Counted from the first letter of the stretch, positions 8,906 to 18,226 are shown. The stretch: DNA of 64,000 bases from Planctomycetota bacterium (GCA_029558835.1 JAKQDH010000092.1:16822-80821); one strand, 5' to 3'. The notes: generated by a model from the sequence alone, not told the origin. Program-made: numbers and translations.

Positions 8906-10447
8906 CTAGGGCCGGTTATCGGGCTGCGTCGGTGACCCGCTGGGCTGTTGCTCGGCAGCGGTATCCGGCTGCGCATCGTCGCCCCCCACGTACCCGAGGC
9001 TTTCGAGCTGCCGGCGGACATCATCTGGCAGCTTGGGCGCGGCGGCGGCGGCCGGAAAACGCTTCCGGAAGCCGTTCAGCCATTCCGTCGCGCGCTCCAT
9101 GTCCGTCTGCAACTGGCGCAGCAGCGGATGCCGCGTGTCCACCACGGCCTGCTTCTCCGCCGGGTCCGCCCGCAGATCGAAGGCTATCGTCTGCTGGTTC
9201 TGCTCGTTGCGAATGAGCTTGCCTTCGAGGCGACGGAACGACCGCAATTCCCGCCCGGCCGAGAACAACTCGCTGACCGCCATGTCACTTCCATCGGTCG
9301 GCTTCGTGGGCGTCCCTTCCAGCAACGGGACCCGGCTGCTGCCCATGACGTCGGTGGCCAGCGGCATGCCGAGCAGTTCCAGCACGGTGGGCATCACGTC
9401 AATGATGCGGACCTGGGCAGGCACGCGCAGCCCGCCCGTCAGCCGGCCCGGGTAACGCACGATCCAGGGGATGCGGATCACCTCGTCGAAGAGCGTGTGA
9501 CGGTGTCCCTTGTGCCCGTGCTCGAAGAACTCCTCGCCGTGGTCGGCCACCAGCATGACGATCGTCGAGTCGCGCAGGTTCAGGGCGTCCAGCTCATCCA
9601 GAATCCTGCCGACGTGGGCGTCGGTCCAGGCGATCTCGCCGTCATAGAGCGCCATGAGGTGCCGGATGTCACGCGGAGGCATCTTGGCGTTGATGGCCGG
9701 GTCGAGCAGGAAGTTCTGTCCCGTGACGGTCCCGGTGTAGTCCGGGTCGAACATGCGGTCGTAGGGCGGGGGCGGAATAAAATCAAAATGCACGTCCCAC
9801 AGGTGCACAAACATGAAGAACGGTCGCCGCTGGTGGTCATGCAACCAGTTCCTCACTTCCTCGAAGACGCGCGGGTTGGTGACGTCGGCGTTGGACGCGC
9901 CCTGCACGACACCGCCGTCGAGGCTCTGCCCGGCCGCCAGTACCTTCAGTGTCAGGTCCTTGAACGATGTACAGTCCACGTACTTGTCGAACCCCTGCCC
10001 CAGCCCGAACACCGGATGCAGCGCCGGACCGGAGAAGAAGCCCACGGTCGCGTACCCGGCCGCCTGCAAGCGCTCGGCCAGCGTGGTGTGACTGTCCGCC
10101 AGACGCTGATCCATGTCCTGGCAGCGGTGCACGCTGTCAGCGAGGCCGGTAAACAGGGCGGCATGGGCGGGCAAGGTCCACGAGGTACTGCTGATGGCGT
10201 TCTCGAACAACGCGCCTTCCGCCGCCAGTTGGTCGATCCGCGGACTCGTCGGGCGCTGGTAACCGTAGCAGCCCAGGTGATCGGGGCGGAGCGTATCGAC
10301 CGAAATGAGCAGTACGTTCGGCCAGGTTGCATCCGCCTGGACCGTCGGCTTCCTGATGGTGCCGGCGTCCCGTCGGCTGCACGTCACGGGCAGCAGCAGG
10401 GCCAAGACCAAGGGCAGGAGACCGGTACCTCGCAGGACCCGCCTCAC
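8906..10447 (-). CDS. 'Sulfatase' family protein lacking the formylglycine motif (second of pair)
   Basis: Alkaline-phosphatase-superfamily protein of 513 residues, starting at a GTG that overlaps the upstream stop (GTGA) with GGAGGAG eight bases before it. The N-terminus is a hydrophobic signal ending LLLPVTC, a marginal lipobox (Cys23). Motifs: LLISVDTLRPDH (Asp51), then WTLPAHAALFTG where true sulfatases have C/S-x-P-x-R; here it reads T-L-P-A-H, with Thr91 at the nucleophile position. ADHGEEFFEHG supplies the second metal-site block. The C-terminus carries RRQLESLGYVGG and a Pro/Gln-rich tail. Thr nucleophiles are known in LtaS and phosphoethanolamine transferases, so phosphate-group chemistry is more likely than sulfate hydrolysis. 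Confidence 0.87.
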   Translation of the reverse strand: MRRVLRGTGLLPLVLALLLPVTCSRRDAGTIRKPTVQADATWPNVLLISVDTLRPDHLGCYGYQRPTSPRIDQLAAEGALFENAISSTSWTLPAHAALFTGLADSVHRCQDMDQRLADSHTTLAERLQAAGYATVGFFSGPALHPVFGLGQGFDKYVDCTSFKDLTLKVLAAGQSLDGGVVQGASNADVTNPRVFEEVRNWLHDHQRRPFFMFVHLWDVHFDFIPPPPYDRMFDPDYTGTVTGQNFLLDPAINAKMPPRDIRHLMALYDGEIAWTDAHVGRILDELDALNLRDSTIVMLVADHGEEFFEHGHKGHRHTLFDEVIRIPWIVRYPGRLTGGLRVPAQVRIIDVMPTVLELLGMPLATDVMGSSRVPLLEGTPTKPTDGSDMAVSELFSAGRELRSFRRLEGKLIRNEQNQQTIAFDLRADPAEKQAVVDTRHPLLRQLQTDMERATEWLNGFRKRFPAAAAAPKLPDDVRRQLESLGYVGGDDAQPDTAAEQQPSGSPTQPDNRP

Positions 10448-11982
10448 TTCGGTTTCTCCTCCTCCCCGATGTAGCCGAGACTCTGCAACCGCTCGCGCAC
10501 CTTCTCCGGCAGGTGCGGCACCACCGCCGGCACCGGCCAGAGCTGCCGGAATTGGGTAAGCCACTTGCCCGCCTTCTCCGCGTCGCGCAACGCCGCCTGG
10601 ACCACGATGTGGCTGGGATCAGTCAGGCGGTTCCGCTCGGCCGGGTCGGTCGCCAGATGGAACGCCACGGCCTCGCCGGTCTGCTCCTGGCGGATCAGTT
10701 TGCGGTCCGGCCGGCGGAAGGCACGCAGTGCCCGTCCCATTGTGAACAGTTCGCTGACGGCCAGGTTCTCCTGCGCCAACTCGCGGCCCTCCAGCAGCGG
10801 CACCAGCGTCTGACCCATCAACTCGGGCGGCACGGTGAGCCCCAGAAGGTCCAGTACCGTCGGGGCCACGTCGATGATCCTGACCTGCCCCGCCAGGCGC
10901 AAGCCGGGCGTGATTCGACCGGGGAAGCGCACCAGCAGCGGAATGCGGATCACTTCATCGTAGAGCGTATGGCGGTGCCCCTTCTGCCCGTGCTCGAAGA
11001 ACTCGGTGCCGTGATCGGACAGCACGATGAGCAACGCGGAGTCCTTCAGCCCGTGGGTCTCGAGGTCGGCCACGATCTTGCCCACGTGGGCGTCCGTCCA
11101 GGCGATCTCCCCATCGTACAGGGCGATGAGATGCGCGAGGTCGCCTTTGGGCATCCGGGCATTGATGGTATCGTCGTAGATGAAGTCGCGCCCGGTGACG
11201 GAGCCGTGATAATCAGGGTCGAACCGGCGGTCATACGGCGCCGGGGGGATGAAATCGAAGTGGCAGTCGTACAGGTGAACGAACAGGAAGAACGGTCGGC
11301 GTGGTCCATCCGCGAGCCACTTGTGCACGGCCTCAAACACGCGTGGGCTGGAGATGTCCGCCATCGCCGCGCGCTGCAGAGGTCCCCCGGTGGCGATACC
11401 CGGCATACTGACCTCCTCGGCGCTGAGTTGGGCATAGGAGGTACAGTCCACATAGGTGTCAAAACCCTGTCCCAGGCCATACGCCGGGTACAGCGTCGGC
11501 CCCGAGAAGAACCCCGCCGTCGTGTAACCGACCGCCTGCAGCCGCTCCGCCAGCGTGACGTGTCCCTCGGCCAGTGCCTTGTCGGTGTCCAGCGCGCCGT
11601 GCACGGTGTCCGCGAGGCCCGTGAACAACGCCGCGTGCGCCGGCAACGTCCAGGAAGTGCTGCTGACGGCCTGCTCGAACAACGCGCCTTCACCCGCAAG
11701 CTTGTCGAGGTTCGGGCTCGTCGACCGGGCGTAGCCGTAGCAGCTCAGGTGGTCCGGGCGCAGCGTGTCGATGGAGATGAGCACCACATTCGGCCACGAG
11801 GCGTCGGCCAAGAGGCGCTTCGGCTCGCCGGCGGGCTCCTCGTCACGCGGGCAGGCCCCGACCAACGCCAACGGAACCAGCGACAACAGCAGCGCCGCAC
11901 TCGCCGCCCACCGGGCGACCCGGTCCGGGCGGCGCGCACCGTCGCCCCAGATGACCTCAGCCCGCCGATGCAAAATCGGCAC
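10444..11982 (-). CDS. 'Sulfatase' family lipoprotein lacking the formylglycine motif (first of pair)
   Basis: Paralogue of the next gene downstream, overlapping it by four bases (GTGA). The frame is open to a GTG at 12081, but no ribosome site decides the start; GTG at 11982 gives the shorter leader and is used here. A good lipobox (ALVGAC) predicts a lipoprotein. Motifs: LISIDTLRPDHLSCYGY, then SWTLPAHAALFTGL, with T-L-P-A-H in place of C/S-x-P-x-R, and SDHGTEFFEHGQKGHRH. The C-terminus reads RERLQSLGYIGEEEKPK. As with its partner, loss of the Cys/Ser nucleophile argues against a classical sulfatase. A role in trimming or decorating surface glycans made by the upstream GT-C proteins is inference from context. 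Confidence 0.85.
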   Translation of the reverse strand: MPILHRRAEVIWGDGARRPDRVARWAASAALLLSLVPLALVGACPRDEEPAGEPKRLLADASWPNVVLISIDTLRPDHLSCYGYARSTSPNLDKLAGEGALFEQAVSSTSWTLPAHAALFTGLADTVHGALDTDKALAEGHVTLAERLQAVGYTTAGFFSGPTLYPAYGLGQGFDTYVDCTSYAQLSAEEVSMPGIATGGPLQRAAMADISSPRVFEAVHKWLADGPRRPFFLFVHLYDCHFDFIPPAPYDRRFDPDYHGSVTGRDFIYDDTINARMPKGDLAHLIALYDGEIAWTDAHVGKIVADLETHGLKDSALLIVLSDHGTEFFEHGQKGHRHTLYDEVIRIPLLVRFPGRITPGLRLAGQVRIIDVAPTVLDLLGLTVPPELMGQTLVPLLEGRELAQENLAVSELFTMGRALRAFRRPDRKLIRQEQTGEAVAFHLATDPAERNRLTDPSHIVVQAALRDAEKAGKWLTQFRQLWPVPAVVPHLPEKVRERLQSLGYIGEEEKPK

Positions 11983-12376
11983 AGCCGTGCGCGGTCGCGA
12001 CACTGCTCGTCTCCGTTGTTCCCCGGCGCGTGGCCCACCGCCCCCAAAGGCAGGCGTCGAATCGCGGTGTTCGACGACCACGCAGTGCCGCGTCAGCGTC
12101 GCGATGACGCTGACGGTAAGCGCATGCTACCTCCTGACGCGGGCGGCGCCAACCCCACTTCCTGCGAAACGTCCCGCCCCCGTGCCGCTTCGTCTGCCAC
12201 TAACTGAACTATCGGACTGCGGCCGACAACTCCATCAACAAACCAGCGCCGTTTCGCCGGCCGCGCCCGCGGCCATCGTGAGCGCAGCGCAATCGGCACT
12301 TTTGCACTCACACCTGCCTGCGTCCAGTACCCGCGGACCGAACCGCGGGCGTGTCGTCCCTGACCGGCGTTCTGCG
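11983..12376. other. Gap of about 390 bases without a convincing gene
   Basis: I see no clear coding region, hairpin or promoter. Part of it (to 12081) could be an N-terminal extension of the downstream gene. It separates the TPR/GT-C gene from the 'sulfatase' pair on the same strand. Confidence 0.5.
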
Positions 12377-14407
12377 TTACGGTTGGACGTCCGGGGACGC
12401 GGGCGCGCCCGTGCCTGCGCGTCGCCGTTGACGCTCCTGCAGCCCGCGCAGAAGCTCGAGCGCCGCCTGCTCCTGCCGAATGTGTAAAGCTGTCTGAAGT
12501 GCGGCAACCGCCTCGTCCACCTCTCCCCGCCGGGAGTGGATCACCCCGAGGTTGTAGTGCGCCTCGAACAGGTTGGGGTTGGCCAGGACGGCCGCACGCA
12601 GCTCCCGCAGCGCGCCTTCCTCATCCCCCTGCTCGCGCAGCACCAGCGCGAGGTTCACCCGCGCTTCCGCGAGCTTCGGGTCGAGCCGGGCCGCCGTAGC
12701 GAACGCCTCCGCGGCGGCGGCTGGGGAACGTTGCCGCAGGAGCGCGCAGCCCAGGCCGTACCACATGTCCGCCCGGTCCCCCGTGATTCGCAGAGCGGCC
12801 CGCAGCTCCTCCACCGCCTCCTCCGCCCGCTCCAGTTTGAGCAGCGTCAGACCGAGTTGCGCACGCGCGAGGGCGAAATCCGGTTCGAGGGCGAGGGCCC
12901 GACGAAGATAGGGAAGAGCCTCCGCCGGCTGTCCCAGTTCGCGGAGGATGATGCCGAGGTTGCAATAGGCACTCGCGTACCCCGGCTTCAGCTCCAGGGC
13001 ACGCCGGGCATGCCGGAGCGCTTCCTCGTAACGCCGGGCATCACTCAGGAGACTGGCCAAGTTGTTGTGGACATACGGTGACGCGGGAGCGTGGGTCAGC
13101 ATGTGACGGTACAGCGTCTCCGTGTCCTGCCACTTACTCAGATACATCCGAGTGGCGCGCGCCGCCAGGAAACCGACGATGATCACAGCGGCGACGACCA
13201 CCGCCCGATACGCAGACGTGCGCGCCTGTGCGCGCGCGCCGCTCCAGACGTGCGTCAATAGCGAGCAGAGCAGCAGACACACCCCCACCGCCGGCAGGTA
13301 CACGTACTTGTCGGAGGCCAGGACCCAACTGTACCTGACCAGACCGAGCGTGGGCGCCAGAGCCGCCACGAAGCACGCGGCACTGACCACCCCCGCCCGC
13401 GTCCGACACCAGGAGAGCAACAGCACGACCACCACTCCGATAACGAGAAGAAGGTCGGTGACAGGCAGTGCGGCTGGTATCGGATACACCGAGGTCAAGT
13501 GCACCGGCCAGATGATCTTGCCCGCGTAGAAGCTGAGGAGGTACGCCACCAGCAGGGGAAGCCGGGCGGCGCCGCTCTCGATCGGCACCTCAACGCAGGC
13601 CGTGCGGGCGTGCGAGATGAGCGTGACAACCGCGGACAACCCGGCGACCGCGAAGAAGGGGATGGTCCTCAGCAGGGTGGCTCGGCTCAGGCGGCGCAGC
13701 GGCCAGTAGTCCAGCAGCACCAGCAGTAACGGCAGCGGCGTGCTGGTGGGTTTCGACAGCAGGGCGAGCACGAAGGCGGCCAGGCAGCCGCCGTAGCCCA
13801 GGCGGCTGCCGCGCTGGGCGTAACGCACGTACAGGACCAATGACCACAACGCAAACAGCGTCGCCAACAGCGTCTTGCGCTCACCCACCCACGCGACGGG
13901 CTCCACCGTGAGCGGATGCAGCCCGAACAGCACGGCGACGAAGGCAGCCGGCCAGACCTGGCCGAAGAGCAGGTACAGCAGCATCAGCAACGAGACCGTG
14001 CAGAGCACGTGGAGCGTCAGGTTGGTGCGATGGAAGGGACGCAGGTCGTCGGGCCGGCCTCCCAGCGCGTAGTCCACCATCAACGAGGTCATCGTCAGCG
14101 GCAGGTAGTAGCCCTGCACCGTGGAGGGTTCGAGTACCTCGCCGAAGAACTGTCCCACCGACCGCCAACTCGGCTGCCGCACCGCCGGGTTGTCGACCAG
14201 AAACGGCTGGTCGTCAAAGGACAGGGCGCGGGCGGAGAGGACGGGCCAGTGGACGAGGGTCACGCTGAGCGCGACGCCGCCGATCGCCAGCAGCACCCGC
14301 ACGGCCTCATGCCGCGTGGTGCGCGGCGGTGATAAACGGGCCTCGCACCCGCCCGGCGCTTCCACCCCCCGAGCGTCCGCGCGGCGAACCTGACCGGAAC
14401 GGCGCAT
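12377..14407 (-). CDS. TMTC-like GT-C membrane protein with C-terminal TPRs
   Basis: 676 residues. The first ~430 hold about ten membrane segments with hallmarks of the TMTC/DUF1736 group: an acidic loop (LSFDDQPFLVDNP), FHRTNLTLHVL, and FGLHPLTVEPVAWVGERKT followed by LLSKPTSTPLP. The last ~220 residues are at least five TPR units (RYEEALRHARRALELKPGYASAYCNLG and similar). Eukaryotic TMTC proteins are O-mannosyltransferases using dolichol-linked mannose, so a polyprenyl-dependent sugar transfer is the natural guess. The final TPRs are very similar to those of the upstream gene (NPNLFEAHYNLG, RGEVDEA, ALHIRQE). The start is the ATG at 14407, with no strong ribosome site. Confidence 0.83.
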   Translation of the reverse strand: MRRSGQVRRADARGVEAPGGCEARLSPPRTTRHEAVRVLLAIGGVALSVTLVHWPVLSARALSFDDQPFLVDNPAVRQPSWRSVGQFFGEVLEPSTVQGYYLPLTMTSLMVDYALGGRPDDLRPFHRTNLTLHVLCTVSLLMLLYLLFGQVWPAAFVAVLFGLHPLTVEPVAWVGERKTLLATLFALWSLVLYVRYAQRGSRLGYGGCLAAFVLALLSKPTSTPLPLLLVLLDYWPLRRLSRATLLRTIPFFAVAGLSAVVTLISHARTACVEVPIESGAARLPLLVAYLLSFYAGKIIWPVHLTSVYPIPAALPVTDLLLVIGVVVVLLLSWCRTRAGVVSAACFVAALAPTLGLVRYSWVLASDKYVYLPAVGVCLLLCSLLTHVWSGARAQARTSAYRAVVVAAVIIVGFLAARATRMYLSKWQDTETLYRHMLTHAPASPYVHNNLASLLSDARRYEEALRHARRALELKPGYASAYCNLGIILRELGQPAEALPYLRRALALEPDFALARAQLGLTLLKLERAEEAVEELRAALRITGDRADMWYGLGCALLRQRSPAAAAEAFATAARLDPKLAEARVNLALVLREQGDEEGALRELRAAVLANPNLFEAHYNLGVIHSRRGEVDEAVAALQTALHIRQEQAALELLRGLQERQRRRAGTGAPASPDVQP

Positions 14408-14518
14408 GGTTCCGAGTGTACCGGCGACGCCGGTTACTGTCGAACGCCCAGATGGGGGGCGCGGGGGTCGGCTGCCGACGGCAGCCGCCCCGCCCCAGCG
14501 AGGTGCCCACCGCAGAGC

Positions 14519-16771
14519 CTACGGCTGGGGCCTGTCCGACCCGCCTGCGCCGCCCGCCTCAGGACGCCGGCGCTTCATGTCCTGCAACGCGCGCAAGGCG
14601 TCCACGGCCGCCCGCTCCTGGCGAATATGCAAGGCCATCTGAAGTGCAGCGATCGCCTCGTCCACCTCGCCGCGCTGGGCGTGGATGATCCCGAGGTTGT
14701 AGTGCGCCTCGAACAGATTGGGATTGACGTCCAGCGCGCGCTGCAACTCCTGCAAGGCACCTTCGTCGTCGCCCTGTTCGTGCAACGCCAACCCGAGGTT
14801 GACGCGCGCCTCCGCCAACTTCGGGTCCCGCTCGGCGGCCTGCGCGAATGCCTCCCGGGCCCCCGGCCAGTCACGCAGCTTCATGAGGGCGCGGCCCAGC
14901 TTGTACCAGGTGTCTGCCTGATCCGGGGAGAGCTGCAGGGCGGCTTTGAACTCCTCCGCCGCCTCGGCCGGACGCTCCAGGTCCAGCAGCATGGCCGCCA
15001 GCTTCCGGCGCACCTCCGGTACCTGCGGGTTGAGCTTGATCGCCTGACGGAACGCGTCGATGGCCTCCTCGAAACGCCCCTCTCGCGCCAAGGTCGCCCC
15101 CAGGTCGGAGTACACAAGAGGGAAACCCGGCTTGGCCTTGATCCCCTCCCGGTATTCAGCAATCGCCTCGGCGAACTGTCCCTTCTGGAGATACGCACTG
15201 GCCCGGTCCATGTGCCACGACACCCGCTCGGGCTCGTAAGCCACCAGCGCCTGGACGGCCAGTACCCCCAACCCACCCCACGCGGCCACGCCGATCCCCG
15301 CCGGCGTCCAGCGCCGACTCCGTATCCAATCCACCAGCCGCTGCACAGCGTACGCCGCGAATAGTGCCAACAACGGCAGGTACGGCACCCGAAACCGACC
15401 GGCCACAAGAAAAGGCAGGAACGACGCGAAGTACACCCCCACCAGCAGCAACATCAGCACTACGATCTCGAGACGGGCGTGTTGCTCGACCACATGGGGC
15501 GGGGCGGTCGTGTCCTGCTGCCCCGGCCCTGATTGCCGTCGGTAGTCCCACACCCACAGCACCAGCCCCAGCACGAACCCGGACGCCACCAACGGGAAGC
15601 GCGGCAGTAACCTCAACACCGGCGAATACAGCCGCTCGTAGTACAGCACTTTCTCGTTGGAGACCTCGTGCGGTCCCCAAAGCAACGCGGCGCGCTGCAG
15701 GGCATACTTCAGCGCGGTGCCCGGCTGCTGCCGGATAAACGACCACGCCCGATCGGCGAAGTACTTCGACACCTCTGAATGCCGCAGCGGGCGACCCAGC
15801 TCCTTCTCCACACCCTGGACGATCTGCGGGTAGGCGAACAGGCTCCACCCCGTGCGCCCGGCCAGTCGCTCGATGTCGGGTATCCGCGGCGTCACCAGAC
15901 TCGTGTACTCGTTGTTGCCGATGTAGAGGTTCACCCCGCCGTTGCTGGAGATCAGCACGAAGTCCTTGCCCACTACGTAGTTGCGGATGGTCACCGGGGC
16001 AATCATGACGGCCGTGCCCACCACGAGCGTCACTGCCGCCCCCACCCACCGCCGCAGCGTGCCGCGCCGCCACAACACCCACCCCGTCCACACCAGCACC
16101 ACGGGCACAAACAGCAACACATTGGGACGAATGACCGCTACCACTCCGAGCAGCACGCCGGCTGCCCCGGCCAGCAGATACCCCGGTGCCACCGTCCAGC
16201 GGGCCAGGACCCAGATCAGCAACACTGTCAGAAAGGCGAGCAACGGCGGTTCGTTCAGTTCACCCTCGAAGTAGATAAACGCCCAGTAAGTGGCCATGAG
16301 GGCGGCGGCGATCAGCGCACCGACTGGATTCAGCACGCGCCGACCCAGGCGCCACGCCAGCAGGCAGCTCGCCAGCCCCAACGCCATCTGCGCCACGCGC
16401 GGGGCCACGTACCCCAGGCCCGCCACGCGGTAGATCAGCGCCAGAAAGTACACGTAACCTGGCGGGCGGAAGTAAGGCGTCGAAGAGATCAACGGATCCG
16501 GCTCGGTTCCCGGCGGTTTCCAATCGCCCGTTGCCAGCCCGCGGGCCCAGTAATCGTTGTAGCCCGCGTCCGAGATGGGGGAGTCGAAATCAGGCCTCTG
16601 CCTCACTTCCCGGAGGTAGGCCACGCGCAAGCCCAGCCCGACCAGCAGAATGACGCCGATGACCTGCCACTCCCACCGCGCCGCGCGCCTCGGTCGCGCG
16701 GGCCCGGTCCGTTCCCGGGCGCGCGGCTGTTGCTGACGCAGTTCTCGCGCCGAACGACGGTTCTTTGTCAT
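14519..16771 (-). CDS. ArnT/PMT-like (GT39/83-type) GT-C membrane protein with C-terminal TPRs
   Basis: About 750 residues from the ATG of MTKNRRSARE, chosen because AGGAAGG lies eight bases upstream; the frame is open further. A basic cytoplasmic tail leads into about ten membrane segments. The first external loop has the acidic pair DAGYNDYWARG and the motif TPYFRPPGYVYFLAL, typical of dolichyl-phosphate-mannose/ArnT-type transferases. The C-terminal ~230 residues are TPRs (FAEAIAEYREGIKAKPG, FEEAIDAFRQAIKLNP and others), ending in a segment almost shared with the next gene. Predicted role: transfer of a lipid-linked sugar at the outer face of the inner membrane. A perfect minus-strand TATAAT lies about 50 bases upstream. 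Confidence 0.85.
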   Translation of the reverse strand: MTKNRRSARELRQQQPRARERTGPARPRRAARWEWQVIGVILLVGLGLRVAYLREVRQRPDFDSPISDAGYNDYWARGLATGDWKPPGTEPDPLISSTPYFRPPGYVYFLALIYRVAGLGYVAPRVAQMALGLASCLLAWRLGRRVLNPVGALIAAALMATYWAFIYFEGELNEPPLLAFLTVLLIWVLARWTVAPGYLLAGAAGVLLGVVAVIRPNVLLFVPVVLVWTGWVLWRRGTLRRWVGAAVTLVVGTAVMIAPVTIRNYVVGKDFVLISSNGGVNLYIGNNEYTSLVTPRIPDIERLAGRTGWSLFAYPQIVQGVEKELGRPLRHSEVSKYFADRAWSFIRQQPGTALKYALQRAALLWGPHEVSNEKVLYYERLYSPVLRLLPRFPLVASGFVLGLVLWVWDYRRQSGPGQQDTTAPPHVVEQHARLEIVVLMLLLVGVYFASFLPFLVAGRFRVPYLPLLALFAAYAVQRLVDWIRSRRWTPAGIGVAAWGGLGVLAVQALVAYEPERVSWHMDRASAYLQKGQFAEAIAEYREGIKAKPGFPLVYSDLGATLAREGRFEEAIDAFRQAIKLNPQVPEVRRKLAAMLLDLERPAEAAEEFKAALQLSPDQADTWYKLGRALMKLRDWPGAREAFAQAAERDPKLAEARVNLGLALHEQGDDEGALQELQRALDVNPNLFEAHYNLGIIHAQRGEVDEAIAALQMALHIRQERAAVDALRALQDMKRRRPEAGGAGGSDRPQP

Positions 16772-16822
16772 GTACGCAGCCTTCCTGGGCATCTGCGTTA
16801 ACACGGGCCGGTGGCGGGTGGC

Positions 16823-16828
16823 ATTATA
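16823..16828 (-). promoter_or_regulatory. Candidate -10 box for the GT-C/TPR gene
   Basis: TATAAT on the minus strand, about 50 bases before the chosen ATG, in otherwise very GC-rich DNA. The hexamer 17 bases upstream (GTGGTC) is a poor -35, so this is a weak call. Confidence 0.3.
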
Positions 16829-16944
16829 GTCCGCGTCGCCGCGCGGACCACCCCGGTCATTCCGCGTCGCGGTGTGCTCCGTCGGCGACCGCGCGACTGA
16901 CGGCACCCCCGGCCGTGCGCGGTCTCCGGGCGGCTACAGCGCGT

Positions 16945-18210
16945 CTATCCGCGCAACCGTGCGATCGTGGCCGCGGCGAAGACCTTGCGGAAGCCGGCGA
17001 TGTACTCGTCCAGCAGCTCGCGTTCGGCACCGGGGAAGGTGGGCAGCCGCAGCAGTTCGCGGTTGGCGGCCGTGGTGCGCGGCAGGGCATCCGGGTGGTA
17101 GACGGGCAGTGGCACGTCCGGACGCCCGTCGAGGCGGGCGAGCCGCGCGAAGTGCCCCTCGGTGAACAGCGGTTGCTGATGCACGAGCGGGTACCGCGGC
17201 CAGTTCACGTCACACCCCTCCGCGCGCAAGGCCTCGACGATCTTCTCGATCGGCACGCCCCAACGCGCTGCGTCGCAGCGAATCAGGTACTCGAAGTAGA
17301 CGCGTTCCACGTGGGCGGGCGGCAGGTACGTTTGCAGCCCCAGGGCCTCCAAGGCCTTCGACAGGTAGCGCAGGTTCTCATTGCGGCGGGCATTGCGCTC
17401 GGGCAGGTGCGCTAGTTGCACGCGGGCGACCGCAGCCGAGAGCGGCGCCATCCGCGTCTTGATGCCGAAGCTGGTGCCGGCAAAGCGTTGCGCCGGCGAC
17501 TCCAGCTCGAGAACTCGCATGATGTCGCCCAGGCAGACCGCGCGCTCGAAGTAGGCGTCGCTGTCGGTGAGCAGGATGCCGCCCTCGCCGGCGGGAGCGA
17601 GCTTGCTGCTTTGCAGGCTGAAGACGGAGAGGTCGCCGAGCGTCCCGCAGCGCCGCCCGCGCCAGCTCGCCCCATGCGCGTGCGACGCGTCCTCGATGAT
17701 CTTCAAGTTGTGCCGCCGGGCCAGCGCGAACAGTTCCGTCATCTTGCTCGGCATGCCCCACAAGTGCACGACGACCAGGGCCCGGGTGCGGGGCGTAATC
17801 TTGCGCTCCGCATCCTCCGGGTCCAGCCCCATCCGCTCGGGCTCGCTCTCACAGAAGACCGGCAATGCACCGACCCAGAGCATCGGTACCACGGACGCCC
17901 AGAACGTGGCGGACGGCACCAGCACCTCGTCGCCGGGCTGCAAATCGAGGGCGAAGAAGGCCGCGAACAGGGCGGCCGTGCCGTTACAGTGTGCCAGGGC
18001 GTGCCGGACGCCGAAGCAGGACCGGTAGTCCGCTTCCAACTCGCGCGTGACCGGGTGCAGGGACAGGTCGCCGTCCCGCAGCACCCGCAACACCGCGGCC
18101 TCGTCCTCGGTAGTGAGAATCGGCCAGCGGTTGGCGACGCGGGCGTCCAGGGTGACGGCCGGCGGGCCGCCAAAGATCGCCGCTTCCGTTGCAGCAAACG
18201 GGCGGGGCAT
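16945..18210 (-). CDS. DegT/DnrJ/EryC1/StrS family PLP aminotransferase
   Basis: Sugar aminotransferase fold, 421 residues. Visible: LAHCNGTAALFAAFFALDLQPGDEVLVPSATFW (cofactor phosphate region), EDASHAHGA (Asp that pairs with the pyridine nitrogen) and SLQSSKLAPAGEGG, whose Lys forms the Schiff base. Enzymes of this family aminate keto sugars for surface polysaccharides or modify cyclitols and antibiotics. The ATG at 18210 has GAGGAG five bases upstream and is preferred to the GTG one codon earlier. It follows the FAD oxidoreductase by 16 bases; an oxidoreductase plus a DegT aminotransferase suggests oxidation then amination of a polyol or sugar. Confidence 0.9.
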   Translation of the reverse strand: MPRPFAATEAAIFGGPPAVTLDARVANRWPILTTEDEAAVLRVLRDGDLSLHPVTRELEADYRSCFGVRHALAHCNGTAALFAAFFALDLQPGDEVLVPSATFWASVVPMLWVGALPVFCESEPERMGLDPEDAERKITPRTRALVVVHLWGMPSKMTELFALARRHNLKIIEDASHAHGASWRGRRCGTLGDLSVFSLQSSKLAPAGEGGILLTDSDAYFERAVCLGDIMRVLELESPAQRFAGTSFGIKTRMAPLSAAVARVQLAHLPERNARRNENLRYLSKALEALGLQTYLPPAHVERVYFEYLIRCDAARWGVPIEKIVEALRAEGCDVNWPRYPLVHQQPLFTEGHFARLARLDGRPDVPLPVYHPDALPRTTAANRELLRLPTFPGAERELLDEYIAGFRKVFAAATIARLRG

Positions 18211-18226
18211 CACTTCTCCTCATTGC

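Noticed and set aside
8906..11982. Two genes considered as ordinary sulfatases
   Set aside because: Both lack the C/S-x-P-x-R formylglycine motif (T-L-P-A-H instead), so the sulfatase function is not supported although the fold family is.
10513..12207. 564-residue plus-strand open frame opposite the 'sulfatase' gene
   Set aside because: Antisense to a gene with clear alkaline-phosphatase-superfamily motifs.
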